Part shown: one piece after another, positions 15,743 through 25,328 of the stretch
Numbering within the stretch: position 1 is the first letter of the stretch
Layout of the letters: every line of letters begins with the position of its first letter
Source of the DNA: Alphaproteobacteria bacterium
GTDB taxonomy: Bacteria; Pseudomonadota; Alphaproteobacteria; UBA2966
Length of the DNA stretch: 49,270 nucleotides
Assembly: GCA_018654745.1 (NCBI GenBank)
Contig: JABILA010000041.1
Coordinates: forward strand, 1 to 49,270
Direction: 5' to 3'
Notes under the pieces: model-generated
The model's database searches: none
What the model saw: only the letters and a program-made list of their open reading frames with translations
Told to the model about the DNA's origin: nothing
Made by a program: the position numbers and the translations under genes

Positions 15743-16462
15743 ATGGAAGGTTTTCAGCTTTGGGACATTTTGCTGTTTGGCGCCATCGCCGTCTTTATCC
15801 TGCTGCGTCTGCGCGGCACGCTGGGTACGCGGCCTGAAGACAGCGAAGAACAGGACCAGGAACGCGGCAGCATGTGGTCTGCCCGCTTTGGCGGTGAAGA
15901 CAAGGACGATCCCGCGAACGATGTTGCGGACGACAATGTTATTCGATTGCCCGGCAGTGATGCCCAGCCGGATGCTCAGGCGTCAACACTGGAAGATGAT
16001 TTCCCGATGGAAATTGTCGCAGGTGTGAACGAAATACTTTTGTCTGACCCACATTTTGATATTGAACAATTCCTCGACGGCTCCGCCGCAGCCTATGAAA
16101 TGGTGATCAACGCATTTGCCAAAGAAGACCAGGCAACGTTGCGCCAGCTACTGGCTGATAATATCTATGACGACTTCAGCTCGGCCATTCATGAGCGCGA
16201 GCAGCGCGGGGAAACCCTTGAGACGACATTGGTCACAATTGATGATGTTGAACCAATTGAAATCCGGATGGACGGCGGGCACGCTGAGATAACGATCAAG
16301 TTTACCGCCCAGATGACCAATGAAGTAAAAGGCCCCGATGGTGAAACACTCTCCGGGTCACCTGATATTACCGACGAGGTTGTCGATATCTGGACCTTTG
16401 CCCGGGATGTCCGTTCCAGGGATCCAAACTGGCCATTGATTGCGACCCGCAAGGCAAACTGA
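15743..16462 (+). CDS. Tim44/TimA-like membrane-anchored protein
   Basis: This 239-residue protein has one N-terminal helix (FQLWDILLFGAIAVFILLRL), an acidic linker, and a C-terminal Tim44-like domain from about residue 90 (EILLSDPHFDIEQFLDGSAAAYEMVINAFA) to the ending VDIWTFARDVRSRDPNWPL. The Tim44 domain is shared with the mitochondrial import motor protein. In alphaproteobacteria such proteins are thought to act at the inner membrane in protein transport. I start at the ATG at 15743, preceded by AAGGAAG; a GTG directly before it is also possible. It leads into mltA, its usual partner. Confidence 0.9.
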   Translation: MEGFQLWDILLFGAIAVFILLRLRGTLGTRPEDSEEQDQERGSMWSARFGGEDKDDPANDVADDNVIRLPGSDAQPDAQASTLEDDFPMEIVAGVNEILLSDPHFDIEQFLDGSAAAYEMVINAFAKEDQATLRQLLADNIYDDFSSAIHEREQRGETLETTLVTIDDVEPIEIRMDGGHAEITIKFTAQMTNEVKGPDGETLSGSPDITDEVVDIWTFARDVRSRDPNWPLIATRKAN

Positions 16463-16515
16463 ATGCAAAAACCGCGGCGTCTGAAATACTGGCGCGGTGG
16501 AAGGCGATCAGATCT

Positions 16516-17736
16516 GTGAAATCAAATTCGAACCTTGTTGCCCTGATTCTTGCTCTGGTCTTGATTTTGGCGGGCGCGGTTCTTCACATTTTCAGACCCG
16601 CCCCGATACGTGATGGCCTGGCCCTGCAAAAAGCAGAATTCAGCGACCTGCGAGGCTGGCAGCAAGACCGGCATGCGAAATCACTTGTCGCCTTCCAAAA
16701 AACCTGTGCCCGTTTTCTGAAACGCCCGGCGGATCGCTCCCTCGGAGCGAAAGGTATCGCTGGCAAGATTTCGGATTGGCAACCGCTTTGCCAACAAGCG
16801 ATAGAAATCAAGCCGGACGATGATCCGGCAGCCAGACAGTTTTTCGAAACCTGGTTTACGCCCATGCAGGCCCGGAACGGCGAACAAGAAACCGGCATGT
16901 TCACCGGATATTATGAGCCCTTATTGCGGGGAAGTCTGAAACAAAAAGGCCCCTACCAAACAGCACTACTTGCCCGACCTGACGATTTGATAACTGTTGA
17001 GCTCAGGGATTTTCGATCTGATCTGAGCGGGCGGCGAATTGCCGGGCGATTGCTTAGCGGTAAATTGAAACCCTATCCGGAAAGAAAAAAAATTGTCGCC
17101 GGTGGTTTGGCGGACGAGGCGAAACCCCTGGTCTGGGTCGACGACAAGGTCAGCGCCTTCTTTTTGCAGATACAGGGATCAGGACGGGTTGCCCTTGAAG
17201 ATGGGGGCGAGATGCGTGTGGGTTATGCTGCGACGAACGGCCAGCCCTATACGGCAATCGGTCGCGAGTTGATCCGGCGTGGCGCCGTTACAAAAAAAAC
17301 GGTTTCCCTGCAATCCATTCGTGACTGGCTGAACAAAAACCCGGATGAAGCCGGGGACGTGATGTCCCTGAACAAGTCTTTTGTGTTTTTTCGCGAACTA
17401 AAAGGTGATGGCCCCATTGGTGCGCAAAGCGTTGCCCTGACGCCTGGTCGTTCCCTGGCCGTTGATCGAAAATTCATTCCACTGGGCGTGCCGATCTGGC
17501 TGGACGCCCTGGCACCGGCCGAAAAGATTGAACAGCCGGATTGGAAATTACAGCGATTGCTGATTGCCCAGGATACCGGTGGTGCCATTCGTGGCCCGGT
17601 CCGGGGCGATGTTTTCTGGGGCTTTGGAGAGCGTGCGGAACAGATTGCGGGCCGGATGAAACACCAGGGCCGATACTTTTTACTTTTGCCAAAAACGGTC
17701 GCCCGGCGTATAGAGGCGACCGGAGAAAGAAACTGA
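16516..17736 (+). CDS. mltA: Membrane-bound lytic murein transglycosylase A
   Basis: MltA cleaves the glycan strand of peptidoglycan to 1,6-anhydromuropeptides. It has 406 residues with an N-terminal hydrophobic anchor (LVALILALVLILAGAVLHIF). The MltA domain contains GMFTGYYEPLLRGS and FFLQIQGSGRVAL. A C-terminal 3D domain reads LIAQDTGGAIRGPVRGDVFWG with the conserved Asp residues. The start is GTG with GGAAGG upstream. The anhydromuropeptide products are the kind of substrate taken up by AmpG-type permeases, one of which is encoded at 41.6-42.8 kb. It overlaps metA by one base. Confidence 0.94.
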   Translation: MKSNSNLVALILALVLILAGAVLHIFRPAPIRDGLALQKAEFSDLRGWQQDRHAKSLVAFQKTCARFLKRPADRSLGAKGIAGKISDWQPLCQQAIEIKPDDDPAARQFFETWFTPMQARNGEQETGMFTGYYEPLLRGSLKQKGPYQTALLARPDDLITVELRDFRSDLSGRRIAGRLLSGKLKPYPERKKIVAGGLADEAKPLVWVDDKVSAFFLQIQGSGRVALEDGGEMRVGYAATNGQPYTAIGRELIRRGAVTKKTVSLQSIRDWLNKNPDEAGDVMSLNKSFVFFRELKGDGPIGAQSVALTPGRSLAVDRKFIPLGVPIWLDALAPAEKIEQPDWKLQRLLIAQDTGGAIRGPVRGDVFWGFGERAEQIAGRMKHQGRYFLLLPKTVARRIEATGERN

Positions 17737-18653
17737 TGCCGATCAAGATACCCAACGATTTACCCTCAACTGATCTTCTGCTGGATGAAGGTGTTGCGCT
17801 GTTGCGCGAACAGGATGCTGTACGCCAGGACATTCGCCCCTTGCAAATCGCCCTTTTGAATTTGATGCCGGAGAAAGTAAAGACGGAGACACAGTTGATC
17901 CGTCAGTTGGGTCGCACGCCTTTGCAGATCGAGCTGACGCTGCTGACAACAGGCAGTTATGAGGCGACGAATGCGCCGCAGGGACATATGGCGGCATTTT
18001 ACCAACCGTGGCCTGAGGTCAAGGACCGCAAATTTGATGGTCTTGTTATTACCGGTGCGCCAATTGAACGGCTGGAATTCGAGGACGTAAAATATTGGCC
18101 GGAGTTCGCCCAGATTCTGGACTGGGCTGCGACCCATGTGCACAGTTGCTATTTTTTATGCTGGGCCGGTCAAGCAGCACTACATCATTATTATGGCGTG
18201 CCGAAATATGATCTGGGGAAAAAACTTTCAGGCGTTTTTGATCACCGCCGGACGATAAGGCGCCATCCCTTGATTGCCGGATTTGATGATGTCTTCAGGG
18301 TGCCTGTGTCACGCTGGACCGAAGTCAGGCATGCGGATATTGAAAAACACGATGATTTGGCCATTTTGGCCGAATCGGATGAATCCGGTGTCTGTATTGC
18401 CCAGGACGAAGCTCGCCGCCGGGCCTTTGTCTTTAATCATTTTGAATATGATGCGAACACTCTGAAAAAAGAATATTTCCGCGATCTGGAAAAAGATGAC
18501 GGAACCAGAATTCCGGCGCATTATTTCCCCCAGGATGATCCAGCCATTGAGCCGCGCAATGACTGGCGCAGCCATGCCCAGTTGTTGTACGGCAACTGGA
18601 TCAATCAAATCTATCAGACCACAAATTTTGACATCTCAAAAATCGGAACCTGA
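17736..18653 (+). CDS. metA: MetA-family homoserine O-acyltransferase (probably acetyl-CoA using)
   Basis: MetA activates homoserine for methionine synthesis. The catalytic Cys is in FLCWAGQAALHHYYGVPK, and the His/Glu pair is in FNHFEYD. At 305 residues the length is normal, with the start ATG overlapping the mltA stop. The residue after TGAPI is Glu (TGAPIERLEF). In E. coli MetA this position, 111, is Gly and the enzyme uses succinyl-CoA; in Bacillus cereus it is Glu and the enzyme uses acetyl-CoA. Homoserine O-acetyltransferase activity is therefore predicted in spite of the usual succinyltransferase naming. Confidence 0.95.
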   Translation: MPIKIPNDLPSTDLLLDEGVALLREQDAVRQDIRPLQIALLNLMPEKVKTETQLIRQLGRTPLQIELTLLTTGSYEATNAPQGHMAAFYQPWPEVKDRKFDGLVITGAPIERLEFEDVKYWPEFAQILDWAATHVHSCYFLCWAGQAALHHYYGVPKYDLGKKLSGVFDHRRTIRRHPLIAGFDDVFRVPVSRWTEVRHADIEKHDDLAILAESDESGVCIAQDEARRRAFVFNHFEYDANTLKKEYFRDLEKDDGTRIPAHYFPQDDPAIEPRNDWRSHAQLLYGNWINQIYQTTNFDISKIGT

Positions 18654-18656
18654 ACC

Positions 18657-19451
18657 TTGTCCTCAAAAAACCCGGATTCGAAACCAGTCAATGTCGCGTT
18701 GTTTGTCACTTGTGTGGTCGATCTTTTTCGCCCCACTGTCGGCTTTGCTGCCTTGCAGTTGCTGGAAGATGCGGGCTGCACAGTATTTGTACCCGAGGCA
18801 CAGACCTGTTGTGGTCAACCGGCCTACAATTCGGGTGCGCGGGACAAGACAGAGGCCATCGCCAAACAGGTGATCGAAGCTTTTGAGGACTACGAATATA
18901 TTGTTGCCCCGTCCGGAAGTTGCACCGGCATGATCAAGGTGCACTATCCCCAGCTGTTTCAGAAAGACGATGTCTGGGGTCCAAAGGCACGAGCCCTGTC
19001 CGGTAAAACTTTTGAATTGATTTCGTTTCTGACGGATCGTCTGGGTGTGGAGGCCGTTGAGGCGGCCTATGCCGGAACGGTGACTTATCATGACGCTTGC
19101 TCCGGCTTGAGAGAACTGGGCATCCGTGATCAGCCACGCAAACTTCTGGATTCCGTAAAAGGTCTTGAGCTTGAAGAAGCGCCGGACCGGGATGTCTGTT
19201 GCGGATTTGGCGGCACCTTTTCAGCCAAGTATGGAGAAATTTCCGGGGCCATCGTTTCTTCCAAAACGAAAGCGTTGGGGTCAACGGATGCCGCTACTGT
19301 CTTAGGTGGTGATCTTGGCTGTCTGTTGAATATCGCAGGTCGCTTGCAGCGAGAAGGCTCGCCCATTTCTGTACGCCATATTGCAGAAGTTCTGGCAGGT
19401 ATGACAGACACACCGCCTATCGGTGCCGAAAGTACGGGAGATGGCAAATGA
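18657..19451 (+). CDS. lutA: L-lactate utilisation protein LutA (cysteine-rich Fe-S subunit)
   Basis: This is the first subunit of the LutABC complex, which oxidises L-lactate to pyruvate. The 264-residue protein has two cysteine-rich halves of the glycolate-oxidase FeS type: ALFVTCVVDLFRPTVG with EAQTCCGQPAYNSG, and VTYHDACSGLRELG with RDVCCGFGGTFSAK. The start is TTG with GGAA upstream and follows metA by 3 nt. It overlaps lutB by 4 nt (ATGA). Confidence 0.93.
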   Translation: MSSKNPDSKPVNVALFVTCVVDLFRPTVGFAALQLLEDAGCTVFVPEAQTCCGQPAYNSGARDKTEAIAKQVIEAFEDYEYIVAPSGSCTGMIKVHYPQLFQKDDVWGPKARALSGKTFELISFLTDRLGVEAVEAAYAGTVTYHDACSGLRELGIRDQPRKLLDSVKGLELEEAPDRDVCCGFGGTFSAKYGEISGAIVSSKTKALGSTDAATVLGGDLGCLLNIAGRLQREGSPISVRHIAEVLAGMTDTPPIGAESTGDGK

Positions 19452-20884
19452 TACCTGAAACCCGGACGTTCAAGGAAAATGCCAGCAAGGCCCTGAAGGA
19501 TGAAAACCTCCAGTCGGCCCTCAAGGGTATGGAGGGTGGATTTGTTTTTGGTCGCCTCGCTACCATCGAAAAACTGCCAGAATATGACGATATCCGCGAT
19601 GGTGCTGTTCAGATCAAAAAGCATGTGCTGGAAAATCTGGACGTGTATCTGGAAACCTTCGAGGCCAACGTCATCAAGAACGGTGGCGAAGTACACTGGT
19701 GCCAGTCACCGGAACAGGCGCGCCAGAAAGTGCTGGAACTATGCCGCTCAATCGATGCCAAAACTGTAACCAAGGGCAAGTCGATGATCGGCGAGGAAAT
19801 GGACCTGAACCATTTCCTGGAAGAACATTCGGTTGAGCCGATTGAAACGGACCTTGGTGAATACATCATCCAGCTGGCGGACGAGCGCCCCAGCCACATC
19901 ATTGCGCCAGCCATTCACAAGACCAAGGCCCAGGTTTCAGACTTGTTCCATGAGCATCACAAAAAATATGGCAAGACTGAACGCCTGGAAGATCCCAGGG
20001 AATTGCTTGAAGAAGCCCGGGAAATTCTGCGGCCAAAATATGTAACGGCAGATGTCGGCATTACCGGTGCCAACTTCATGATCGCTGAAACAGGATCAAC
20101 GGTCATCGTCACCAACGAAGGCAATGGTGACCTGACCCAGACTCTGGCAAAGATGCATATCGTTCTGGCGACGCCTGAAAAAATTGCCCCGACTCTGGAA
20201 GATGCCTCAACGCTTCTCAGGATTCTGGCGCGCTCGGCGACGGGTCAGGAATATTCGGTTTATACGACTTTCTCCAGTGGACCCAAACGGTCCGAAGATC
20301 TGGACGGACCATCCAGTTACCATGTCATCATTCTGGACAATGGCCGCAGTGAAATGGTCGGCAGCGAATTTGAAGATATGCTGCGCTGTATCAAATGCGG
20401 TGCCTGTCTGATGCACTGTCCGGTCTGGTCAACTATTGGCGGACACGCTTATGGCTGGGTTTATCCCGGACCGATGGGATCTGTGCTGACACCCAATATT
20501 GTCGGCCTAGAGGATTCATGCCATCTGCCCAATGCCTCAACTTTCTGTGGTCGTTGCCAGGAAGTTTGCCCCGAACGGATTCCGCTGCCGCGCATGCTGC
20601 GAAAGCACCGTGAAAATGCCTACAATGCCAAACTGGGCGCCCCCATCGAACGCACTGGCATTGCAGTCTGGGCCTTTTTTGCGCGCCATCCGATGCTCTA
20701 TCGATTTGCCACAGGCCTTGCCATGAAAGCACTTAAGCTAATGGCTGGCAGCAAAGGCAAACTGCGTTCCGTGCCCCTCGCCAGTGGCTGGACCGGTGCC
20801 CGTGATCTGCCAGCGCCTGAGGGTCAGACATTCATGGCACAATACAGGGCGCGAAAACAACGACGCGCGGGAGGCGGCTCATGA
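19448..20884 (+). CDS. lutB: L-lactate utilisation Fe-S protein LutB
   Basis: This is the 478-residue central subunit of LutABC, combining a LUD domain with a ferredoxin-like module. Two cluster-binding motifs are visible near residues 315-375: CIKCGACLMHCPVW and CGRCQEVCPERIPLPRML. The LUD part contains ITGANFMIAETGSTVIVTNEG. It overlaps lutA and lutC by 4 nt each, indicating tight coupling. No lactate permease or GntR-type regulator lies alongside. Confidence 0.95.
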   Translation: MIPETRTFKENASKALKDENLQSALKGMEGGFVFGRLATIEKLPEYDDIRDGAVQIKKHVLENLDVYLETFEANVIKNGGEVHWCQSPEQARQKVLELCRSIDAKTVTKGKSMIGEEMDLNHFLEEHSVEPIETDLGEYIIQLADERPSHIIAPAIHKTKAQVSDLFHEHHKKYGKTERLEDPRELLEEAREILRPKYVTADVGITGANFMIAETGSTVIVTNEGNGDLTQTLAKMHIVLATPEKIAPTLEDASTLLRILARSATGQEYSVYTTFSSGPKRSEDLDGPSSYHVIILDNGRSEMVGSEFEDMLRCIKCGACLMHCPVWSTIGGHAYGWVYPGPMGSVLTPNIVGLEDSCHLPNASTFCGRCQEVCPERIPLPRMLRKHRENAYNAKLGAPIERTGIAVWAFFARHPMLYRFATGLAMKALKLMAGSKGKLRSVPLASGWTGARDLPAPEGQTFMAQYRARKQRRAGGGS

Positions 20885-21591
20885 CCGGTGCACGCGATCA
20901 AATTCTGGGACGTATCCGGGGCAAGCTGGGTAACGATAAACGGGCAAAATCCGAACAGGCCGTTACTGACTGGTTGGCGAAACCCGGCGTCAAACCGGAG
21001 ATTAACCCCATACCTGCGCGCGGACAGATTTCAGGCGAAGCGCTGGTCGATCTGTTCCGCGAGATGCTGAGCGTCGCTGCTGCGACCATTGACGATGTAG
21101 ATGATATCAAGGATGTACCCGGGGCGGTCAGTGCCTGGCTGGCAGAACATAATTTGCCTGCCGAAGCCGTTATGTCTCCCGACCTGTGCATGGATGAAAT
21201 TCCCTGGGATGATCAGTCCATGTTGACCTTGCGCCGTGACCGGGCGCAGACATCAGATGCCGTTGGCATCACACCGGTATTTTCTGCTATCGCTGAAACC
21301 GGCACCTTGATGATGGCCTCCAGCGCAGACACACCAACGACCCTGAATTTTTTGCCGGACAACCACATTGCCATCGTGCGCAAAAGTGACATTGTCGGCA
21401 CCTATGAAGAAGGCTGGGCAAAAATGCGCCTGCGCGATCCACGGGCGGGGGATGGTAACTTCATGCCGCGGAATGTGAACCTGGTCACCGGTCCATCGCG
21501 GTCAGCCGATATCGATAAAACATTGTTTATGGGTGCCCACGGCCCCCGTCGATTGCACATCGTAATTGTAGATGATGTCAAAGAGGACTGA
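20881..21591 (+). CDS. lutC: L-lactate utilisation protein LutC
   Basis: This is the LUD-domain subunit of the L-lactate oxidising complex, 236 residues. The family core VGITPVFSAIAETGTLMMASSADTPTTLNFLPDNHIAIV is visible, as is the ending GPHGPRRLHIVIVDD-like (here MGAHGPRRLHIVIVDD). The start overlaps lutB by ATGA. Its 3' end overlaps the Smr gene by 20 nt. Confidence 0.93.
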   Translation: MTGARDQILGRIRGKLGNDKRAKSEQAVTDWLAKPGVKPEINPIPARGQISGEALVDLFREMLSVAAATIDDVDDIKDVPGAVSAWLAEHNLPAEAVMSPDLCMDEIPWDDQSMLTLRRDRAQTSDAVGITPVFSAIAETGTLMMASSADTPTTLNFLPDNHIAIVRKSDIVGTYEEGWAKMRLRDPRAGDGNFMPRNVNLVTGPSRSADIDKTLFMGAHGPRRLHIVIVDDVKED

Positions 21592-22192
21592 CAGAAAGCC
21601 CAGGTCGAAACCAGGGGCCAGGCCCCTGGAAGGCGATGATTTGTTTCGCACCGTGATGGAGACAGCGACGCCTCTGGATTCCACAACGCGACGCCGGTTT
21701 GTTGACGTGGACCCATTTCTGGATAGCACTCCGGGAGCTGCCCCTGTAGGCAAACCGGTGAAATCACAAAAACAGCCTCCGGTTTACCGGCGACCTGACA
21801 TGCCTGCCCCGGCTGCGGCGCCAATGCCGCAAGATGGTTTTGACCGGGGCACATTGCGACAGGTCAAGCAAGGTAAAATCGAGATTGACGGCAAACTGGA
21901 TCTGCACGGCATGACCCAGGCCCAGGCCCATTTGCGGCTTATCAAATTTATCGAAAATGCAGCCCGGTCGGGCAAGAGATGCGTTCTGGTCATTACCGGC
22001 AAAGGTGCGCCCGATGGCGCACAACAGCAGCATGGATTTCTGGAAGGCAGCACGCGTGGTGTGTTGCGCCGGATGACGCCGATCTGGTTGTCGGCCCGAA
22101 ATCTGGCACCGTGGGTCGTTGATTTCCAGGCCGCCCTGCCACGTGATGGCGGCGATGGTGCCTTGTATGTACGATTGCGTCGCTTGAAGTAA
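21572..22192 (+). CDS. Smr-domain protein
   Basis: This 206-residue protein has a long unstructured N-terminus rich in Pro, Arg and Lys and a C-terminal Smr domain from about residue 95. The conserved motifs are KLDLHGMTQAQAHLRLIKFI and VLVITGKGAPDG, with the ending VVDFQAALPRDGGDGALYVRLRR. Smr domains are nucleases or DNA/RNA-binding modules; the cellular role of the alphaproteobacterial stand-alone form is uncertain. In related genomes it often follows mltA. Here metA and lutABC lie between them. Confidence 0.9.
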   Translation: MMSKRTDRKPRSKPGARPLEGDDLFRTVMETATPLDSTTRRRFVDVDPFLDSTPGAAPVGKPVKSQKQPPVYRRPDMPAPAAAPMPQDGFDRGTLRQVKQGKIEIDGKLDLHGMTQAQAHLRLIKFIENAARSGKRCVLVITGKGAPDGAQQQHGFLEGSTRGVLRRMTPIWLSARNLAPWVVDFQAALPRDGGDGALYVRLRRLK

Positions 22193-22214
22193 TTACAGTT
22201 CTGGAGGACAACGC

Positions 22215-22562
22215 ATGACGCCCTTTGCTGAAAAAATCCGGGATCTGCGCGCCGAGGTCGGCGTAACACTGAAACAAATGGCAGCGGCCCTTGAAGTCTC
22301 CCCTGCATACTTGTCCGCTTTGGAGCATGGCCACCGGGGGCGGCCGTCACCTGGATTGATCCGCCAGACTTGCACCTACTTTGATATTATCTGGGACGAC
22401 GCAGAAGAGTTGCGGAAACTGTCGGACCTGTCGCATCCAAAAGTTACCGTTGATACCAGTGGCCTCAGTGCGCGGCATACAGAACTGGCAAATCGCCTGG
22501 CACAAAAGATACGGGACCTGTCGACCCGCGAGGCAGAGGACCTTTTGACACGGCTGGGTTAA
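22215..22562 (+). CDS. XRE-family helix-turn-helix regulator
   Basis: This 115-residue protein has an N-terminal Cro/C1-type HTH: FAEKIRDLRAEVGVTLKQMA, then AALEVSPAYLSALEHGHRG. The C-terminal part (TELANRLAQKIRDLSTREAEDLLTRL) is helical and may dimerise. A good site, CTGGAGGA, lies upstream. It is commonly found beside Smr and hslUV genes in this class. Its targets are unknown. Confidence 0.9.
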   Translation: MTPFAEKIRDLRAEVGVTLKQMAAALEVSPAYLSALEHGHRGRPSPGLIRQTCTYFDIIWDDAEELRKLSDLSHPKVTVDTSGLSARHTELANRLAQKIRDLSTREAEDLLTRLG

Positions 22563-22691
22563 CCCCGTTTTGAAAATCGGTCTGCCAGCTTTGCAATTGT
22601 CGGCGCAAATATATAGGGTATGGGCGATTTCGACAGAACCATCCCGGCGGCAGCCAGATTTTTCACACAGATACTGATTCAGGAGAGCGGC

Positions 22692-23132
22692 ATGGCCGAC
22701 GAGAGCAACAAGATTGAGAACGGCACAAAGGTGCGCGTGCATTACAAAGGCACATTGCCTGACGGTACCGTATTTGATAGTTCCGAAGGGCGTGATCCGC
22801 TGGAATTTGAAGTTGGCGGTGGCCAGGTTATTCCCGGATTTGAGGCCGCTATTATTGCGATGTCACCTGGCGAAGCCCAGACAATTACCATTCCCATGCT
22901 CGAAGCCTATGGCGCACGCGATGAAGATTTGTTGCGCAACTTTCCACGCGATATGGTTCCCGATGACATGCCGGTCGAGCCTGGCATGACCTTGCAGGTA
23001 CAGGACGAAAACGGGCAGGCCTTTCCGGTACTGATCGCGGCCATTGATGACGAGCATGTCACCCTGGACGGCAATCACCCCATGGCCGGACATGACCTCA
23101 CTTTTGCACTGCAGCTGGTTGAAATCCTCTGA
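22692..23132 (+). CDS. FKBP-type peptidyl-prolyl isomerase, SlyD-like
   Basis: This prolyl isomerase and chaperone has 146 residues. VRVHYKGTLPDGTVFDSSEGRDP and GGGQVIPGFEAAIIAMSPGE form the FKBP part. An inserted flap domain (FPRDMVPDDMPVEPGMTLQVQDENGQAF) and the closing HPMAGHDLTFALQLVEI are SlyD-like. The His-rich metal-binding tail of E. coli SlyD is missing. I start at 22692 because AGGAG lies 7 nt upstream; the longer frame from 22620 has no such support. It converges on hslU. Confidence 0.9.
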   Translation: MADESNKIENGTKVRVHYKGTLPDGTVFDSSEGRDPLEFEVGGGQVIPGFEAAIIAMSPGEAQTITIPMLEAYGARDEDLLRNFPRDMVPDDMPVEPGMTLQVQDENGQAFPVLIAAIDDEHVTLDGNHPMAGHDLTFALQLVEIL

Positions 23133-23176
23133 CGTCAGGCCTGATTGAAGGTTCAGGTAAGGTGACCGCAATCGAC

Positions 23177-24490
23177 CTATAGGATAAACTTCGACAAGTC
23201 TGCGTTGCTGGCCAGCTCGCCAACCTGCTTTTGAACATACTCGGCATCGATGATCACTGTGTCACCGGAACGGTCTGTCGCTGTGAAGGAAACCTCGTCC
23301 AGCAGCTTTTCCAGAATGGTGTGTAAACGCCGGGCACCAATATTTTCAACGCCGGCATTCACCTCTGTGGCCAGATCGGCGATGGCATCAATGGAGTCTT
23401 CTGCGAATTCCAGGGTCAGGCCTTCGGTACCCATCAGGGCAACATATTGTTTGATCAGGCTGGCTTCCGGCTCCACCAGGATACGCTTCATGTCGTCCCG
23501 CGTCAGGGCTTTCAGTTCAACCCGGATCGGTAACCGGCCCTGAAGTTCAGGCAACAGGTCAGATGGCTTGGCAACATGAAAAGCACCTGAGGCAATGAAC
23601 AGGACATGATCGGTTTTCACCGGGCCGTGTTTGGTGGCAACGGTGGTGCCTTCAATCAGGGGCAGCAAATCCCGTTGCACGCCTTCGCGGCTAACCTCGG
23701 CACCGCCGCGCTCACCACGGGCACAGATTTTGTCGATTTCATCCAGAAAGACGATACCGTTTTGTTCAACAGATTCGATGGCTGTGCGCACGATTTTTTC
23801 ATCGTCCAACAGTTTGTCGCTTTCTTCTGCGATCAGCACTTCGTAGCTGTCTTCAACCGTCATGCGTCGACGCGATGTTTGCTGGCCAAAGGCTTTGCCG
23901 AAGACATCGTTCAGGTTCAACATCCCCATGCTGGCACCTGGCATGCCCGGTACTTCAAAAGTTGGCAAGGCACTGCCGCCGCCGCTGTCTGAAATATCCA
24001 GCTCGATTTCTTTTTGCGACAGGTCTCCCGCCCGAAGTTTGTCGCGGAAGCTCTTGCGGGTTGTCTCGCTGGCATGTTCGCCGACCAGAGCATCCAGAAC
24101 GCGTTCTTCCGCTGCCAGTTCCGCTTTAGCGACAACTTCGCGGCGGTTTTTGTCGCGCTGCTGGGCAATGGCAAATTCCACAAGATCACGCACGATCTGT
24201 TCGACATCGCGTCCGACATAACCAACTTCAGTGAACTTGGTGGCCTCAACCTTTACAAAGGGCGCTTCGGCCAGGCGGGCGAGGCGACGGGCGATTTCGG
24301 TTTTGCCGACGCCGGTGGGGCCGATCATCAGAATATTTTTGGGCACGACTTCTTCACGCAAGTCTTCGTCCAGCTGCTGACGCCGCCAGCGATTACGCAA
24401 GGCAATGGCGACAGCACGCTTGGCGTCGTTTTGGCCCACAATGAAGCGGTCCAGCTCAGAAACAATTTCGCGGGGACTGAATTCGGTCAT
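23177..24490 (-). CDS. hslU: HslU, ATPase subunit of the HslVU protease
   Basis: This AAA+ unfoldase feeds proteins to HslV. It has 437 residues. The start [34 protein letters not shown] is characteristic. Walker A is [15 protein letters not shown] and Walker B is [11 protein letters not shown]. The substrate loop [14 protein letters not shown] (pore GYVG) is present, and the C-terminus ends DLSKFIL, the segment that docks into HslV. It lies 74 nt after hslV, in the usual hslV-hslU order. Confidence 0.98.
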   Translation of the reverse strand: MTEFSPREIVSELDRFIVGQNDAKRAVAIALRNRWRRQQLDEDLREEVVPKNILMIGPTGVGKTEIARRLARLAEAPFVKVEATKFTEVGYVGRDVEQIVRDLVEFAIAQQRDKNRREVVAKAELAAEERVLDALVGEHASETTRKSFRDKLRAGDLSQKEIELDISDSGGGSALPTFEVPGMPGASMGMLNLNDVFGKAFGQQTSRRRMTVEDSYEVLIAEESDKLLDDEKIVRTAIESVEQNGIVFLDEIDKICARGERGGAEVSREGVQRDLLPLIEGTTVATKHGPVKTDHVLFIASGAFHVAKPSDLLPELQGRLPIRVELKALTRDDMKRILVEPEASLIKQYVALMGTEGLTLEFAEDSIDAIADLATEVNAGVENIGARRLHTILEKLLDEVSFTATDRSGDTVIIDAEYVQKQVGELASNADLSKFIL

Positions 24491-24564
24491 GTCAAATTAA
24501 TCTTTGTATGTTGGCCTGGGTTTGTTGGCGGGGCCGAAGGGCTCGGGAAATCAGATGCTTGTAG

Positions 24565-25113
24565 TTACAGTTTCTCAAGCGTTACGTTGGTGTTTGTGTA
24601 GACACAAATATCAGCCGCGATACTCATGGCCCGGCGAGCAATGGCTTCGGCGTCCATATCGTCACGGTCATATAAGGCGCGCGCGGCCGCCAGGGCATAG
24701 TTGCCGCCTGAACCGATGCCGATAACGCCGTCATCCGGCTCCAGCACATCACCGTTTCCAGTCAGGACCAGGGCTGTTTCAGTGTCGGCGACGGCCATCA
24801 TGGCTTCAAGACGGCGCAAATAACGATCTGTGCGCCAGTCTTTGGCCATTTCAACACAGGCGCGGGTCAACTGGTTGGGATATTGCTCCAGTTTGCTCTC
24901 CAGACGCTCAAACAACGCAAAGGCATCCGCTGTAGCACCGGCAAAGCCAACAAGAACCGAGCCATCACCGAGGCGTCGAACCTTGCGGGCGCTGCCTTTT
25001 ATGACGGTGTCTCCAAGGCTGACCTGGCCATCACCGGCAATGACGGTCTGGTCTCCCTTGCGCACAGCGAGGATTGTGGTGCCGTGCCAGGAGGGCAATT
25101 GTTGCTCACTCAT
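24565..25113 (-). CDS. hslV: HslV, peptidase subunit of the HslVU protease
   Basis: This threonine peptidase forms the core of the HslVU protease. From the ATG at 25113 the protein has 182 residues. A short propeptide [11 protein letters not shown] precedes [23 protein letters not shown], where the first Thr becomes the catalytic N-terminus. GSARKVRRL and [13 protein letters not shown] are standard. An in-frame start at 25155 would only lengthen the propeptide. A heat-shock-like promoter lies upstream. Confidence 0.97.
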   Translation of the reverse strand: MSEQQLPSWHGTTILAVRKGDQTVIAGDGQVSLGDTVIKGSARKVRRLGDGSVLVGFAGATADAFALFERLESKLEQYPNQLTRACVEMAKDWRTDRYLRRLEAMMAVADTETALVLTGNGDVLEPDDGVIGIGSGGNYALAAARALYDRDDMDAEAIARRAMSIAADICVYTNTNVTLEKL

Positions 25114-25169
25114 TTTTTTGTCCGTTTGCTTGTCGTGTCGGGGCCTGATGGCCACCTTCTGTCGCCAAC

Positions 25170-25198
25170 ATGTGGCGATTCCGCCCGGCCGGTCAAGG
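25170..25198 (-). promoter_or_regulatory. Candidate heat-shock (sigma-32) promoter of hslVU
   Basis: On the minus strand CCTTGACC is followed, about 16 nt after CTTGAC, by CCACAT (25170-25175). This resembles RpoH promoters (CTTGAA or CTTGAC ... CCCCAT). HslVU is a known RpoH regulon member, which supports the reading. Confidence 0.4.
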
Positions 25199-25328
25199 CC
25201 CGAGGCCCGATTTCATGCTCTGTTAAGAATGATGTCGCAATATCCTGGCTTGTGCTCTCTTTTACAGGGTCTGGCGGTTTTTCGCGTCTCCTGATAAAAG
25301 AACGCAGAAATTGAGCAGGAGAGCGCCG

